Shown here: positions 42,223 through 50,298 of the stretch, piece after piece
How the letters are laid out: each line of letters begins with the position of its first letter
Numbering within the stretch: the first letter of the stretch is position 1
Source of the DNA: Leisingera sp. ANG59
GTDB lineage: Bacteria > Pseudomonadota > Alphaproteobacteria > Rhodobacterales > Rhodobacteraceae
DNA: 64,000 nt
Assembly: GCF_013317235.1 (NCBI RefSeq)
Contig: NZ_WLCM01000001.1
Coordinates: 74,849-138,848, forward strand
Direction of reading: 5' to 3'
Program-made: the position numbers and the translations under genes
The notes under the pieces: generated by a model
What the model was told of the DNA's origin: nothing
The model's database searches: none
Seen by the model: only the letters and a program-made list of their open reading frames with translations

Positions 42223-43527
42223 ATGGCTGATCTGACAACAGAATTTCTGGGAATCAAATCCCCCAACCCATTCTGGCTGGCCTCTGCGCCGCCGACCGAT
42301 AAGGAATACAATGTCCGCCGCGCATTCGAGGCCGGCTGGGGCGGCGTGGTCTGGAAGACCCTGGGCGCCGAAGGCCCGCCTGTGGTGAATGTGAACGGCC
42401 CGCGTTACGGCGCGATCTGGGGCGCCGACCGCCGCCTGCTGGGCCTCAACAACATCGAACTGATCACCGACCGCCCCCTGCAGACCAACCTGGAGGAAAT
42501 CACCCGGGTCAAGAAAGACTACCCGGACCGTGCCGTCATCGTGTCGATCATGGTGCCCTGCGAGGAGCAGGCCTGGAAGGATATCCTGCCGCAGGTCGAG
42601 GCCACCGGCGCTGACGGGATCGAGCTGAACTTCGGCTGCCCGCACGGCATGGCCGAGCGCGGCATGGGTTCCGCGGTGGGGCAGGTGCCGGAATACATCC
42701 AGATGGTCACCGAGTGGTGCAAGAAATACTACTCCAAGCCGGTGATCGTGAAGCTGACCCCGAATATCACCGACATCCGCAACCCGGCCCGCGCGGCAAA
42801 TGCGGGCAATGCTGATGCGGTCAGCCTGATCAACACCATCAACTCGATCACCTCGGTCGATCTGGACAATATGGCGCCGGAGCCGACCATCGGCGGCAAG
42901 GGCACTCACGGCGGCTATTGCGGACCGGCGGTGAAGCCGATTGCGCTGAACATGGTCGCGGAAATCGCCCGCGACCCGCAGACCCGCGGCTTGCCGATTT
43001 CCGCCATCGGCGGTGTTACCACCTGGCGCGATGCGGCGGAGTTCATGGCGCTGGGTGCCGGCAACGTGCAGGTCTGCACCGCGGCGATGACCTATGGCTT
43101 CAACGTTGTGAAGGAGATGATTTCCGGCCTGTCTACTTGGATGGACGAGAAGGGCTATGCCTCCACCCAGGACTTCATCGGCATGGCGGTTCCGAATGTG
43201 ACCGACTGGCAGTATCTGGACCTGAACTATGTCACCAAGGCGAAGATCAGCCAGGACGACTGCATCAAATGCGGCCGCTGCTATGCCGCTTGCGAGGACA
43301 CCTCGCATCAAGCGATTGCGATGAGCGAAGACCGGGTGTTTACCGTCAAGGACGACGAATGCGTCGCCTGCAACCTCTGTGTGAACGTATGCCCGGTGGA
43401 GGGCTGCATCACCATGGAGGAGGTGCCGGCTGGCCAAATCGACGAACGCACCGGCGAGGTGGTCTCGGGCGAATATGCCAACTGGACCACGCATCCGAAC
43501 AATCCGTCGGCAACAGCCGCGGAGTAA
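42223..43527 (+). CDS. preA: Dihydropyrimidine dehydrogenase (NAD-type), catalytic subunit PreA
   Basis: 434 residues: a DHODH-like TIM barrel binding FMN and pyrimidine (about 5-320; ELNFGCPHGMAERGMGSAVG, KLTPNITDI, AIGGVTTWRDAAEFMALGA) and a C-terminal ferredoxin domain with two Fe-S motifs (CIKCGRCYAAC at about 346-356 and CVACNLCVNVCP). It reduces uracil/thymine to the 5,6-dihydro forms, first step of the reductive pathway. Where mammalian DPD has its catalytic Cys (GLACGQD, from memory) this protein has Val (GSAVGQV), as I recall for bacterial PreA too. AGGAGAG precedes the ATG; a strong terminator follows. Confidence 0.94.
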   Translation: MADLTTEFLGIKSPNPFWLASAPPTDKEYNVRRAFEAGWGGVVWKTLGAEGPPVVNVNGPRYGAIWGADRRLLGLNNIELITDRPLQTNLEEITRVKKDYPDRAVIVSIMVPCEEQAWKDILPQVEATGADGIELNFGCPHGMAERGMGSAVGQVPEYIQMVTEWCKKYYSKPVIVKLTPNITDIRNPARAANAGNADAVSLINTINSITSVDLDNMAPEPTIGGKGTHGGYCGPAVKPIALNMVAEIARDPQTRGLPISAIGGVTTWRDAAEFMALGAGNVQVCTAAMTYGFNVVKEMISGLSTWMDEKGYASTQDFIGMAVPNVTDWQYLDLNYVTKAKISQDDCIKCGRCYAACEDTSHQAIAMSEDRVFTVKDDECVACNLCVNVCPVEGCITMEEVPAGQIDERTGEVVSGEYANWTTHPNNPSATAAE

Positions 43528-43572
43528 CTGAAACGCGCCCGGGCGGGCGCGCTGTCTCCCCGTTGGCTTTAC

Positions 43573-43600
43573 GCCCCGGCTGCCTGGCCGGGGCTTTTTT
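43573..43600 (+). terminator. Rho-independent terminator of preTA
   Basis: Perfect 8-bp arms GCCCCGGC/GCCGGGGC with a 6-nt loop and six T residues. A second GC-rich hairpin lies just before it (about 43534-43552). Confidence 0.93.
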
Positions 43601-43673
43601 CATCCGGCTTGGTTTTGGAAATAGGCAGGGCGGCGCAGTCCGTTCCGAAGTGTGAGCACACCGGAAGGCTGCG

Positions 43674-44288
43674 TCAGGTTTTAGGTGTAAGCATCCGCCG
43701 GTAAAGGGTTTCCAGATACTGCGGCGCGGCATCGAATGGGTCTTCGTCCCTCATCAGCGTGCGCACCTGGGCGTCGAAATCGGCGTAATGCTGGGTCAGC
43801 GACCAGATCGAGAATAGCAGGTGCTTGGGATGGGCGCGGTTGATCCGGCCGGCGTCCATCCAGCCCTGCAAGAGCTGCGCCTTTTCCTCGACCAGCACGT
43901 TCAGATCCGAAGCGATCACATCATGCAGCCGCGGTGCGCCTTGAACGATTTCATTGGCATACAGCCGGCTCTCGCGCGGGAAATCCCGGCTCATCTGCAG
44001 CTTGCGCTGCACATAGGCAAGGATCTCCTCCAGCGGCTCACCCTCCGGGTCCAGGGCCCGCAGCGGGTCCAGCCAGGTGTCCAGCAGCCCGGCCATCAGC
44101 TCGTTGAAGATCGCTTCCTTGGACGGGAAGTAATACAGCAGGTTCGGCTTGCTGAGCCCGGCCGCCTTGGCGATCTGGTCCACGGTGGAGCCGCGGAAGC
44201 CATGGCTGGAGAACACGTCCAGCGCGGCCTCCAGAATGGCGGCGCGATTCTTTTTCTGAATGCGTGTGGGCGCGCGGTCTGCGGGCAT
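43674..44288 (-). CDS. rutR: RutR-type TetR-family pyrimidine-responsive regulator
   Basis: 204 residues, closely similar along its length to E. coli RutR, as I recall that protein: HTH at about 20-65 (FSSHGFRGSTVDQIAKAAGL, then SKPNLLYYFPSKEAI) and ligand domain with LYANEIVQGAPRLHDVIASD and HPKHLLFSIWSLTQHYADFD. RutR leaves DNA when it binds uracil or thymine. It is divergent from the ureidopropionase gene and converges on preA, i.e. it lies inside the pyrimidine locus. AAGGA precedes the ATG at 44288. Three RutR-like boxes in the locus are probable targets. Confidence 0.92.
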   Translation of the reverse strand: MPADRAPTRIQKKNRAAILEAALDVFSSHGFRGSTVDQIAKAAGLSKPNLLYYFPSKEAIFNELMAGLLDTWLDPLRALDPEGEPLEEILAYVQRKLQMSRDFPRESRLYANEIVQGAPRLHDVIASDLNVLVEEKAQLLQGWMDAGRINRAHPKHLLFSIWSLTQHYADFDAQVRTLMRDEDPFDAAPQYLETLYRRMLTPKT

Positions 44289-44390
44289 GTCCGTCCTTGT
44301 CTGATTTTGCCGCAGCCGCCAGCGGAAGCGCGGAATTTCACCTATTTCCGGCAAAAGCACCGATTTTTTCAAGAGCCACGCGGCAATTTC

Positions 44391-44439
44391 TTGACTGGTG
44401 GTGAGCCCGTGATAGCGTGAGTTTGACCAGTTGGTCAAA
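44391..44439 (+). promoter_or_regulatory. Promoter of the ureidopropionase gene with near-perfect RutR operator
   Basis: TTGACT (44391-44396) and TAGCGT (44413-44418) spaced by 16 form a possible promoter. Directly downstream, 44422-44439 reads TTTGACCAGTTGGTCAAA. This contains TTGACCA-NN-TGGTCAA, the consensus I recall for E. coli RutR. Position after the -10 fits repression of both the hydrolase gene and the divergent rutR. Confidence 0.75.
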
Positions 44440-44554
44440 TCAAAGGCGGGCGCGCAAAGACCACAGCTTTGATGAGACCGGCACTCAAAGCCACCTAACA
44501 CGGCGCCAAGCCGGACAGCCCGCAAAGACGGGCGCACAGGGAAGGAAGCTGTTG

Positions 44555-45805
44555 ATGACGTCGCTTGGACAGAATCTGAAAATCGATGGTGACAGGCTGT
44601 GGGACAGCCTGATGGAGATGGCCAAGATCGGCCCCGGCGTGGCAGGCGGCAACAACCGCCAGACGCTCACCGACGAGGACGGCGAAGGCCGCGCGCTGTT
44701 TCAAAAGTGGTGCGAGGAGGCAGGCTGCACCATGGGGCTGGACCAGATGGGCAACATGTTTGCGCGGCGTGAGGGCACCGACCCGGACGCGCTGCCGGTC
44801 TATGTCGGCTCGCACCTCGACACCCAGCCCACCGGCGGCAAATATGACGGGGTGCTGGGCGTGCTGGCGGGGCTGGAACTGATCCGCTCGCTCAACGACA
44901 TGAACATAAAGACCAAGCATCCGATTGTGGCCACCAACTTCACCAACGAGGAAGGCACCCGCTATGCTCCGGCCATGCTGTCGTCGGGGGTGTTCGCGGG
45001 CGTGCACACGCAGGACTGGGCCTACGACCGGGAGGATGCCGAAGGCAAGAAATTCGGCGATGAGCTGAAGCGCATCGGCTGGCGCGGCGAGGAGGAAACC
45101 GGTGCCCGCAAGATGCACGCCTTCTTTGAGCTGCACATCGAGCAGGGACCGATCCTGGAGGCCGAAGGCAAGGACATCGGCGTGGTGACCCACGGCCAGG
45201 GCCTCAGCTGGACTCAGGTGACGATCACCGGCAAGGACGCCCATACCGGGTCCACCCCGATGCCGATGCGCCGCAACGCGGGCCTCGCGATGGCGCGCAT
45301 TCTGGAGGAGGTGGACGCAATCGCCTGGAGCCACGCACCCCATGCAGTCGGAGCGGCGGGCCATATCGACGTCTACCCGAACTCGCGCAACGTGATCCCG
45401 GGCAAGGTGGTCTTCACCGTCGATTTCCGCAGCCCGGAACTGGACGTGATCACCGACATGGAAAGCCGCCTGCGCGAGAAGGGCACCCAGATTGCCGAGG
45501 CGATGGGGGTCGGGATCGAGTTCGAGAAGGTAGGCGGCTTTGACCCGGTGGCCTTTGACGAGGGCTGCGTCAGCGCGGTGCGCAATGCGGCGGACCGTCT
45601 CGGCTACTCGCATCTGGATATCATCTCCGGCGCCGGCCATGACGCCTGCTGGATCAACCGGGTGGCGCCGACCGCGATGGTGATGTGCCCTTGCGTCGAC
45701 GGGCTCAGTCACAACGAGGCCGAGGAGATCAGCAAGGAATGGGCCGAGGCCGGCGCCAATGTGCTGTTCCACGCGGTGGTCGAAACAGCGGAGATCGTTG
45801 AATAG
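44555..45805 (+). CDS. Beta-ureidopropionase-type M20 Zn hydrolase
   Basis: 416 residues of the M20 amidohydrolase family (HyuC / allantoate amidohydrolase / beta-alanine synthase type). Metal ligands are visible: His87 (GSHLDTQ), Asp98 (GGKYDG), Glu132-Glu133 (TNEEGTR), His194 (ELHIEQG) and the last His in GLSHNEAE. It would hydrolyse N-carbamoyl-beta-alanine or its 2-methyl analogue, the third step of pyrimidine reduction, giving beta-alanine, CO2 and NH3. The neighbours (preTA, dihydropyrimidinase) settle the likely substrate. ATG at 44555 follows GGAAGG; the upstream open frame is not conserved-looking. Confidence 0.9.
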   Translation: MTSLGQNLKIDGDRLWDSLMEMAKIGPGVAGGNNRQTLTDEDGEGRALFQKWCEEAGCTMGLDQMGNMFARREGTDPDALPVYVGSHLDTQPTGGKYDGVLGVLAGLELIRSLNDMNIKTKHPIVATNFTNEEGTRYAPAMLSSGVFAGVHTQDWAYDREDAEGKKFGDELKRIGWRGEEETGARKMHAFFELHIEQGPILEAEGKDIGVVTHGQGLSWTQVTITGKDAHTGSTPMPMRRNAGLAMARILEEVDAIAWSHAPHAVGAAGHIDVYPNSRNVIPGKVVFTVDFRSPELDVITDMESRLREKGTQIAEAMGVGIEFEKVGGFDPVAFDEGCVSAVRNAADRLGYSHLDIISGAGHDACWINRVAPTAMVMCPCVDGLSHNEAEEISKEWAEAGANVLFHAVVETAEIVE

Positions 45806-45876
45806 GGGGCGCTGCCCCCGCGGCCCCTTGGGCCGCTCCCCCGGAGTGCTTCGGGAAAGATGAAACAAGCTGCGCC
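45805..45876 (+). repeat. REP-like intergenic hairpin element
   Basis: Two adjacent perfect hairpins (45805-45810 with 45814-45819; 45820-45826 with 45830-45836) are followed by CCGGAGTGCTTCGGGAAAG and ATGAAAC. A similar ending (AGTTTTTTTGAGAAAGATGA) occurs on the minus strand at about 54930-54960. Such elements are common between genes of Rhodobacteraceae; they probably work as terminators or mRNA ends. Confidence 0.5.
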
Positions 45877-45936
45877 AGACAGCGGAAGAGATAAGTGGAG
45901 GCGCCAAAATGCGCCCCGATTCAGGGAGTAATAACC

Positions 45937-47391
45937 ATGAGTAAAGTCATCCGAGGCGGCACCATCGTGACCGCCGATCTGACCTACAAAGCCGATGTGC
46001 TGATCGAAAACGGGGTGATCACCCAGATCGGCCCGAACCTGAAAGGCGATGAGGAGCTGGACGCCACCGGCTGTTACGTGATGCCGGGCGGGATCGACCC
46101 GCACACCCATCTGGAGATGCCCTTCATGGGCACCTATTCATCGGACGATTTCGAGAGCGGCACCCGCGCCGGGCTGGCGGGCGGCACCACCATGGTAGTG
46201 GATTTTGCTCTGCCCAATCCGGGCGAGAGTCTGCTGGACGCGCTGAAACGCTGGGACAATAAATCTACCCGTGCCAACTGCGACTATTCCTTCCACATGG
46301 CGGTGACCTGGTGGGGCGAGCAGGTCTTTGACGACATCAAGACCGTGATCCAGGAGCGCGGCATCAATACCTTCAAGCACTTCATGGCTTACAAGGGCGC
46401 GCTGATGGTGAACGATGATGAGCTTTATGCCTCGTTCAAACGCCTCTCGGAACTGGGCGGCATCGCACTTGTGCATGCCGAAAACGGCGATGTGGTTGCG
46501 GAATTGCAGGCCAAGCTGATGGCCGAGGGCAACACCGGACCGGAAGCCCATGCCTATTCCCGTCCGCCGCAGGTGGAGGGCGAGGCCACCAACCGCGCGA
46601 TCATGATCGCCGATATGGCGGGGGTGCCGCTGTATGTGGTGCATACCTCCTGCGAGGACAGCCACGAGGCCATCCGCCGCGCCCGGATGCAGGGCAAACG
46701 GGTCTGGGGTGAGCCGCTGATCCAGCATCTGACCTTGGATGAGAGCGAATACTTCAACAAGGACTGGGATCACGCCGCCCGCCGGGTGATGTCGCCGCCG
46801 TTCCGCAACAAGCAGCATCAGGACTCCTTGTGGGCTGGTCTGCAGTCGGGGTCGCTGTCGGTGGTGGCGACGGACCATTGCGCCTTTACCACCGAGCAGA
46901 AGCGCTATGGGGTTGGCGATTTCACCAAGATCCCGAACGGCACCGGCGGCCTTGAGGACCGGATGCCGATGCTGTGGACCCACGGGGTTGAAACCGGCCG
47001 CCTGACCCCGAACGAGTTTGTGGCCGTTACCTCAACAAATATCGCCAAGATCTTGAATTGCTACCCGAAAAAGGGTGCGGTTCTGGTTGGCGCCGATGCC
47101 GATCTGGTGGTCTGGGACCCGGAAAAGCGCAAGACGATTTCCGCCGCCAGCCAGCAGTCCTCGATCGACTACAACGTGTTCGAAGGGCATGAGGTGAAGG
47201 GCCTGCCGCGCTTTACCCTGACCCGCGGCCATGTGGCGGTGCACGATGGGGAGATCCGCTGCCAGGAGGGCCACGGCGAATTCGTTGCCCGGGAGCCCAA
47301 CACCACGGTGAACAAGGCGCTGTCGACCTGGAAAGAGCTGACGGCGCCGCGCCCGGTGGAGCGCACCGGCATCCCGGCAACAGGCGTGTAA
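45937..47391 (+). CDS. hydA: Dihydropyrimidinase (D-hydantoinase type)
   Basis: 484 residues of the amidohydrolase superfamily. The binuclear zinc ligands are His56 and His58 (DPHTHLE), the carboxylated Lys153 (HFMAYKGAL), His180 (LVHAENG), a His in VVHTSCE and the Asp of VVATDHCAF. It opens dihydrouracil or dihydrothymine to the N-carbamoyl-beta-amino acid, second step of the pathway between PreTA and the ureidopropionase. Length and motifs equal bacterial dihydropyrimidinases. GGGAG precedes the ATG. It lies 131 nt after the hydrolase gene, across a REP-like element. Confidence 0.95.
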   Translation: MSKVIRGGTIVTADLTYKADVLIENGVITQIGPNLKGDEELDATGCYVMPGGIDPHTHLEMPFMGTYSSDDFESGTRAGLAGGTTMVVDFALPNPGESLLDALKRWDNKSTRANCDYSFHMAVTWWGEQVFDDIKTVIQERGINTFKHFMAYKGALMVNDDELYASFKRLSELGGIALVHAENGDVVAELQAKLMAEGNTGPEAHAYSRPPQVEGEATNRAIMIADMAGVPLYVVHTSCEDSHEAIRRARMQGKRVWGEPLIQHLTLDESEYFNKDWDHAARRVMSPPFRNKQHQDSLWAGLQSGSLSVVATDHCAFTTEQKRYGVGDFTKIPNGTGGLEDRMPMLWTHGVETGRLTPNEFVAVTSTNIAKILNCYPKKGAVLVGADADLVVWDPEKRKTISAASQQSSIDYNVFEGHEVKGLPRFTLTRGHVAVHDGEIRCQEGHGEFVAREPNTTVNKALSTWKELTAPRPVERTGIPATGV

Positions 47392-47451
47392 ATCAGGAGC
47401 GGGCTGCCGGTATCGGCGGCCCGTTTTCCTGTGTGAAATCAAGGCGAAGAT

Positions 47452-48291
47452 ATGAATATGGAACCGACCACCCAGGCAATCCGACCCGAGGCCGCCGCTT
47501 CCGCTCCTGTCCCCGCAAACTGCGTGATCGAGGCCCGGAACCTGGACCTGACCTTCCAGACCAACGATGGCCCGGTGCACGCGCTGAAGGATGTGAGCCT
47601 GGAGATCAGCAAGGGCGATTTTGTCTCCTTCATCGGCCCTTCGGGCTGCGGCAAGACCACCTTTCTGCGCTGTATCGCGGCGCTGGAAACACCAACCGGC
47701 GGCAGCCTGAGCGTCAACGGCATGACCCCGGATGAGGCGCGGCGCAACCGCGCCTACGGCTATGTGTTCCAGGCGGCGGGGCTGTACCCCTGGCGGACCA
47801 TCTCCAAGAACATCAAGCTGCCGCTGGAGATCATGGGATATTCCAAGGCGGAGCAGGAAAAGCGCGTTAACCAAGTCTTGGAACTTGTTGAATTGTCAGG
47901 CTTTGGCGGCAAGTTTCCCTGGCAGCTGTCCGGCGGCATGCAGCAGCGGGCCAGCATCGCGCGGGCGCTGGCGTTTGATGCCGACATCCTGCTGATGGAC
48001 GAGCCTTTCGGGGCGCTGGATGAGATCGTGCGCGACCATTTGAATGAGCAGTTGCTGAAGCTGTGGGCGCGGACCAACAAGACCATCGGCTTTGTCACCC
48101 ACTCAATCCCTGAGGCGGTGTATCTGTCCACCAAGATCGTGGTGATGTCACCGCGGCCGGGCCGCATTCACGATGTGATTGACAGCACCTTGCCCAAAGA
48201 ACGGCCGCTCGATATCCGCGACAGCCCGGAGTTCATCGAGATCGCCCACCGGGTGCGCGAGGGCCTGCGGGCGGGGCATGGCGATGACTGA
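47452..48291 (+). CDS. ABC transporter ATPase (nitrate/taurine/pyrimidine type)
   Basis: 279 residues of the TauB/SsuB/ThiZ family: Walker A GPSGCGKTTFLRC, Q-loop FQAAGLYPW, signature LSGGMQQRASIARAL, Walker B ILLMDEPFGALDE and the switch His in GFVTHSIPEA. It powers the importer formed by the two following permeases and the NMT1-like binding protein. It begins 60 nt after hydA, so it probably belongs to the same transcript. Confidence 0.92.
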   Translation: MNMEPTTQAIRPEAAASAPVPANCVIEARNLDLTFQTNDGPVHALKDVSLEISKGDFVSFIGPSGCGKTTFLRCIAALETPTGGSLSVNGMTPDEARRNRAYGYVFQAAGLYPWRTISKNIKLPLEIMGYSKAEQEKRVNQVLELVELSGFGGKFPWQLSGGMQQRASIARALAFDADILLMDEPFGALDEIVRDHLNEQLLKLWARTNKTIGFVTHSIPEAVYLSTKIVVMSPRPGRIHDVIDSTLPKERPLDIRDSPEFIEIAHRVREGLRAGHGDD

Positions 48292-48394
48292 TATTGCCAG
48301 CACGACCCGCCGGAACAGGGGGGTGTCCTGCGTGCACCCCTTGTGCACCGCCTGTGCACCGGGCGGCAGCCAAATGGGGAGGGCGCGGTCATGA
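48284..48394 (+). CDS. Possible 36-residue coupling ORF between ATPase and permease genes
   Basis: An ATG at 48284, 5 nt before the ATPase stop, opens a 36-codon frame that ends with a TGA sharing ATGA with the permease start at 48391. It would encode a basic peptide with the cysteine-rich core CVHPLCTACAPGG. The frame contains three GTGCACC repeats with an 11-bp period (48332, 48343, 48354). No good ribosome-binding site and mediocre codons speak against it; perfect fit to both neighbours speaks for it. It may only keep ribosomes moving across the gap. Confidence 0.3.
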   Translation: MTDIASTTRRNRGVSCVHPLCTACAPGGSQMGRARS

Positions 48395-49308
48395 AAAGCC
48401 TTGTTGCCGTCCTCACCGTGCTCGCCGCCATCATCGCTTTCTGGTACGCGGCCTGCGTGCCGATGAACATCAAGGGCGTTCTGGACCAAGCAGAGCGGGC
48501 AGGGATTGAAGTCACCCCCGCGACCGCCAAGGAACGCCGGGACAGGGGCGAGATCGGGCTGGTGGTGAACAACACATTTGCCATCGGCGAGACCTGGGTG
48601 CAGGAGCGCCCGCGGCTGCCCGCGCCGCATCAGGTGGCGGTGGAACTGTGGGAGACCACGGTGGAGAAGAAGATCACCTCCAAGCGCAGCCTGATCTATC
48701 ACGGGGAGGTGACGCTGAGCGCCACTTTGCTGGGCTTTGCCATTGGCACCGGGCTGGGCATTCTGCTGGCGGTGGGCATCGTGCATAGCCGGGTGATGGA
48801 TATGTCGGTGATGCCCTGGGCGATTGTCAGCCAGACCATCCCGATCATCGCACTGGCGCCGATGATCATCGTGGTGCTCTATTCTATCGGGGTGCAGGGG
48901 ATCATTCCCAAGGCGGTGATCTCGGCCTACCTCAGTTTCTTCCCGGTTGTTGTTGGCATGGTGAAGGGGCTTCGGGCGCCGGATGCGATGCAGCTGGATC
49001 TGCTGAAAACCTACAATGCCAATACGAACCAGGGGTTCTGGAAGCTGCGGCTGCCGTCCTCGATGCCATACCTGTTTGCGTCGCTGAAGATCGGCATTGC
49101 TGCGTCACTGGTGGGGGCCATCGTGGGTGAGCTGCCGACCGGCGCGGTTGCGGGCCTTGGCGCGCGGCTTTTGGCGGGCAGCTATTACGGGCAGACCGTG
49201 CAGATCTGGTCGGCGCTGTTTGCGGCGGCAATTCTGGCGGCGGCGCTGGTGGCGCTGCTGGGACTGATTGAAAAGCTGGTGCTGAACCGGATGGGGGTGC
49301 GGGCATGA
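48391..49308 (+). CDS. ABC transporter permease (first)
   Basis: 305 residues with BPD_transp_1 topology: one N-terminal helix (about 4-24), a polar periplasmic segment of about 70 residues, then five to six helices. The coupling (EAA) loop lies around QGFWKLRLPSSMPYLFASLK. Start ATG follows GGGGAGG. The second permease overlaps it by 4 nt, so the channel is probably a heterodimer. Confidence 0.9.
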   Translation: MKSLVAVLTVLAAIIAFWYAACVPMNIKGVLDQAERAGIEVTPATAKERRDRGEIGLVVNNTFAIGETWVQERPRLPAPHQVAVELWETTVEKKITSKRSLIYHGEVTLSATLLGFAIGTGLGILLAVGIVHSRVMDMSVMPWAIVSQTIPIIALAPMIIVVLYSIGVQGIIPKAVISAYLSFFPVVVGMVKGLRAPDAMQLDLLKTYNANTNQGFWKLRLPSSMPYLFASLKIGIAASLVGAIVGELPTGAVAGLGARLLAGSYYGQTVQIWSALFAAAILAAALVALLGLIEKLVLNRMGVRA

Positions 49309-50150
49309 TACTGGTGATCCTTGCAATCCTTGTCTGGTGTTTGGGCTGGTGGCTGAACAGCCGGCTGGCAAACAGCCCGGCCTCGAAAACCCGCGCGGTG
49401 CAGCTGCTGGTGCCGGCCATCTTCGGCATCACCGTGCTGGTGGTCTGGGAGCTGCTGGTCAGGGGGCTGGCGGTGTCGCTGGTGATCCTGCCTGCGCCCA
49501 CGGTCATTGCAGCGCGCTTTACCTCCAGCCTGCCGATCCTGTGGGAGGATTTTGCCCAGACCATCCTGAAAGGTGCGCTTGGCGGCTATGTGATCGGCTG
49601 CGGCGCGGCGTTTCTGACTGCGATTCTGGTGGACCGCAGCGATTTCCTGCGCCGCGGGCTGCTGCCGGTCGGCAACTTCGTGGCGGCGCTGCCGATTGTC
49701 GGCACCGCGCCGATCCTGGTGATGTGGTTCGGGTTCGACTGGCAATCCAAGGCCGCGGTGGTCGTGGTCATGGTGTTTTTTCCGATGCTGGTGAACACCG
49801 TGGCGGGGCTGCGTGAGACCTCGGCCATGCAGCGCGATCTGATGCAGACTTATGCGGCGACCTACTGGCAGGCGTTTTTCAAGCTGCGCTTGCCGGCGGC
49901 GCTGCCGTTTGTGTTCAACGGGCTCAAGATTTCGACCACCCTGGCGCTGATCGGCGCGATTGTGGCGGAGTTTTTCGGATCGCCCACCGTTGGCATGGGC
50001 TTCCGCATTTCCACCAGCGTCGGCCAGCTGGCGCTGGATATGGTCTGGGCGGAGATCGTGGTGGCGGCGCTGGCCGGGTCGGCCTTTTACGGGCTGGTGG
50101 CGCTGGTCGAGAAGAGCTTTACCTTCTGGCATCCGTCACAGCGGGGCTGA
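49305..50150 (+). CDS. ABC transporter permease (second)
   Basis: 281 residues, six to seven helices, EAA loop YWQAFFKLRLPAALPFVFNG. ATGA overlap with the first permease. The family carries nitrate, sulfonates, thiamine precursors or pyrimidines; the genomic place indicates pyrimidines or their breakdown intermediates. Terminator follows. Confidence 0.9.
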   Translation: MILVILAILVWCLGWWLNSRLANSPASKTRAVQLLVPAIFGITVLVVWELLVRGLAVSLVILPAPTVIAARFTSSLPILWEDFAQTILKGALGGYVIGCGAAFLTAILVDRSDFLRRGLLPVGNFVAALPIVGTAPILVMWFGFDWQSKAAVVVVMVFFPMLVNTVAGLRETSAMQRDLMQTYAATYWQAFFKLRLPAALPFVFNGLKISTTLALIGAIVAEFFGSPTVGMGFRISTSVGQLALDMVWAEIVVAALAGSAFYGLVALVEKSFTFWHPSQRG

Positions 50151-50156
50151 AAGTTG

Positions 50157-50186
50157 AACCGTCCCGCCGGCTGCGGGGCGGTTTTT
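50157..50186 (+). terminator. Rho-independent terminator after the permease gene
   Basis: Ten-base arms (50158-50167 and 50173-50182; one wobble) with loop CGGCT and a run of five T at 50182-50186. It splits the importer operon from its binding-protein gene. Confidence 0.82.
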
Positions 50187-50238
50187 GCGGAAATCTTGCG
50201 CGGGGTGCCTGCAAAGGCTGGCCTCATAAAGAAAAAAC

Positions 50239-50256
50239 TTTGAACGAATGGTCAAA
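50239..50256 (+). promoter_or_regulatory. RutR-like operator upstream of the binding-protein gene
   Basis: TTTGAACGAATGGTCAAA matches the box at 44422 in 14 of 18 positions, with one intact half (TGGTCAAA). A -10-like CATAAT (50275-50280) lies downstream, so the box would cover the -35 region. The gene start is 43 bp away. Confidence 0.5.
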
Positions 50257-50298
50257 CCCGGGCAAGCTTCACATCATAATCAATAGGGAGAACGAGAC

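Noticed and set aside
50151..50298. TPP riboswitch before the ThiY-like gene
   Set aside because: The conserved CUGAGA and pyrophosphate-helix sequences of a THI element are absent; the gap is explained by a terminator and a RutR-like box.
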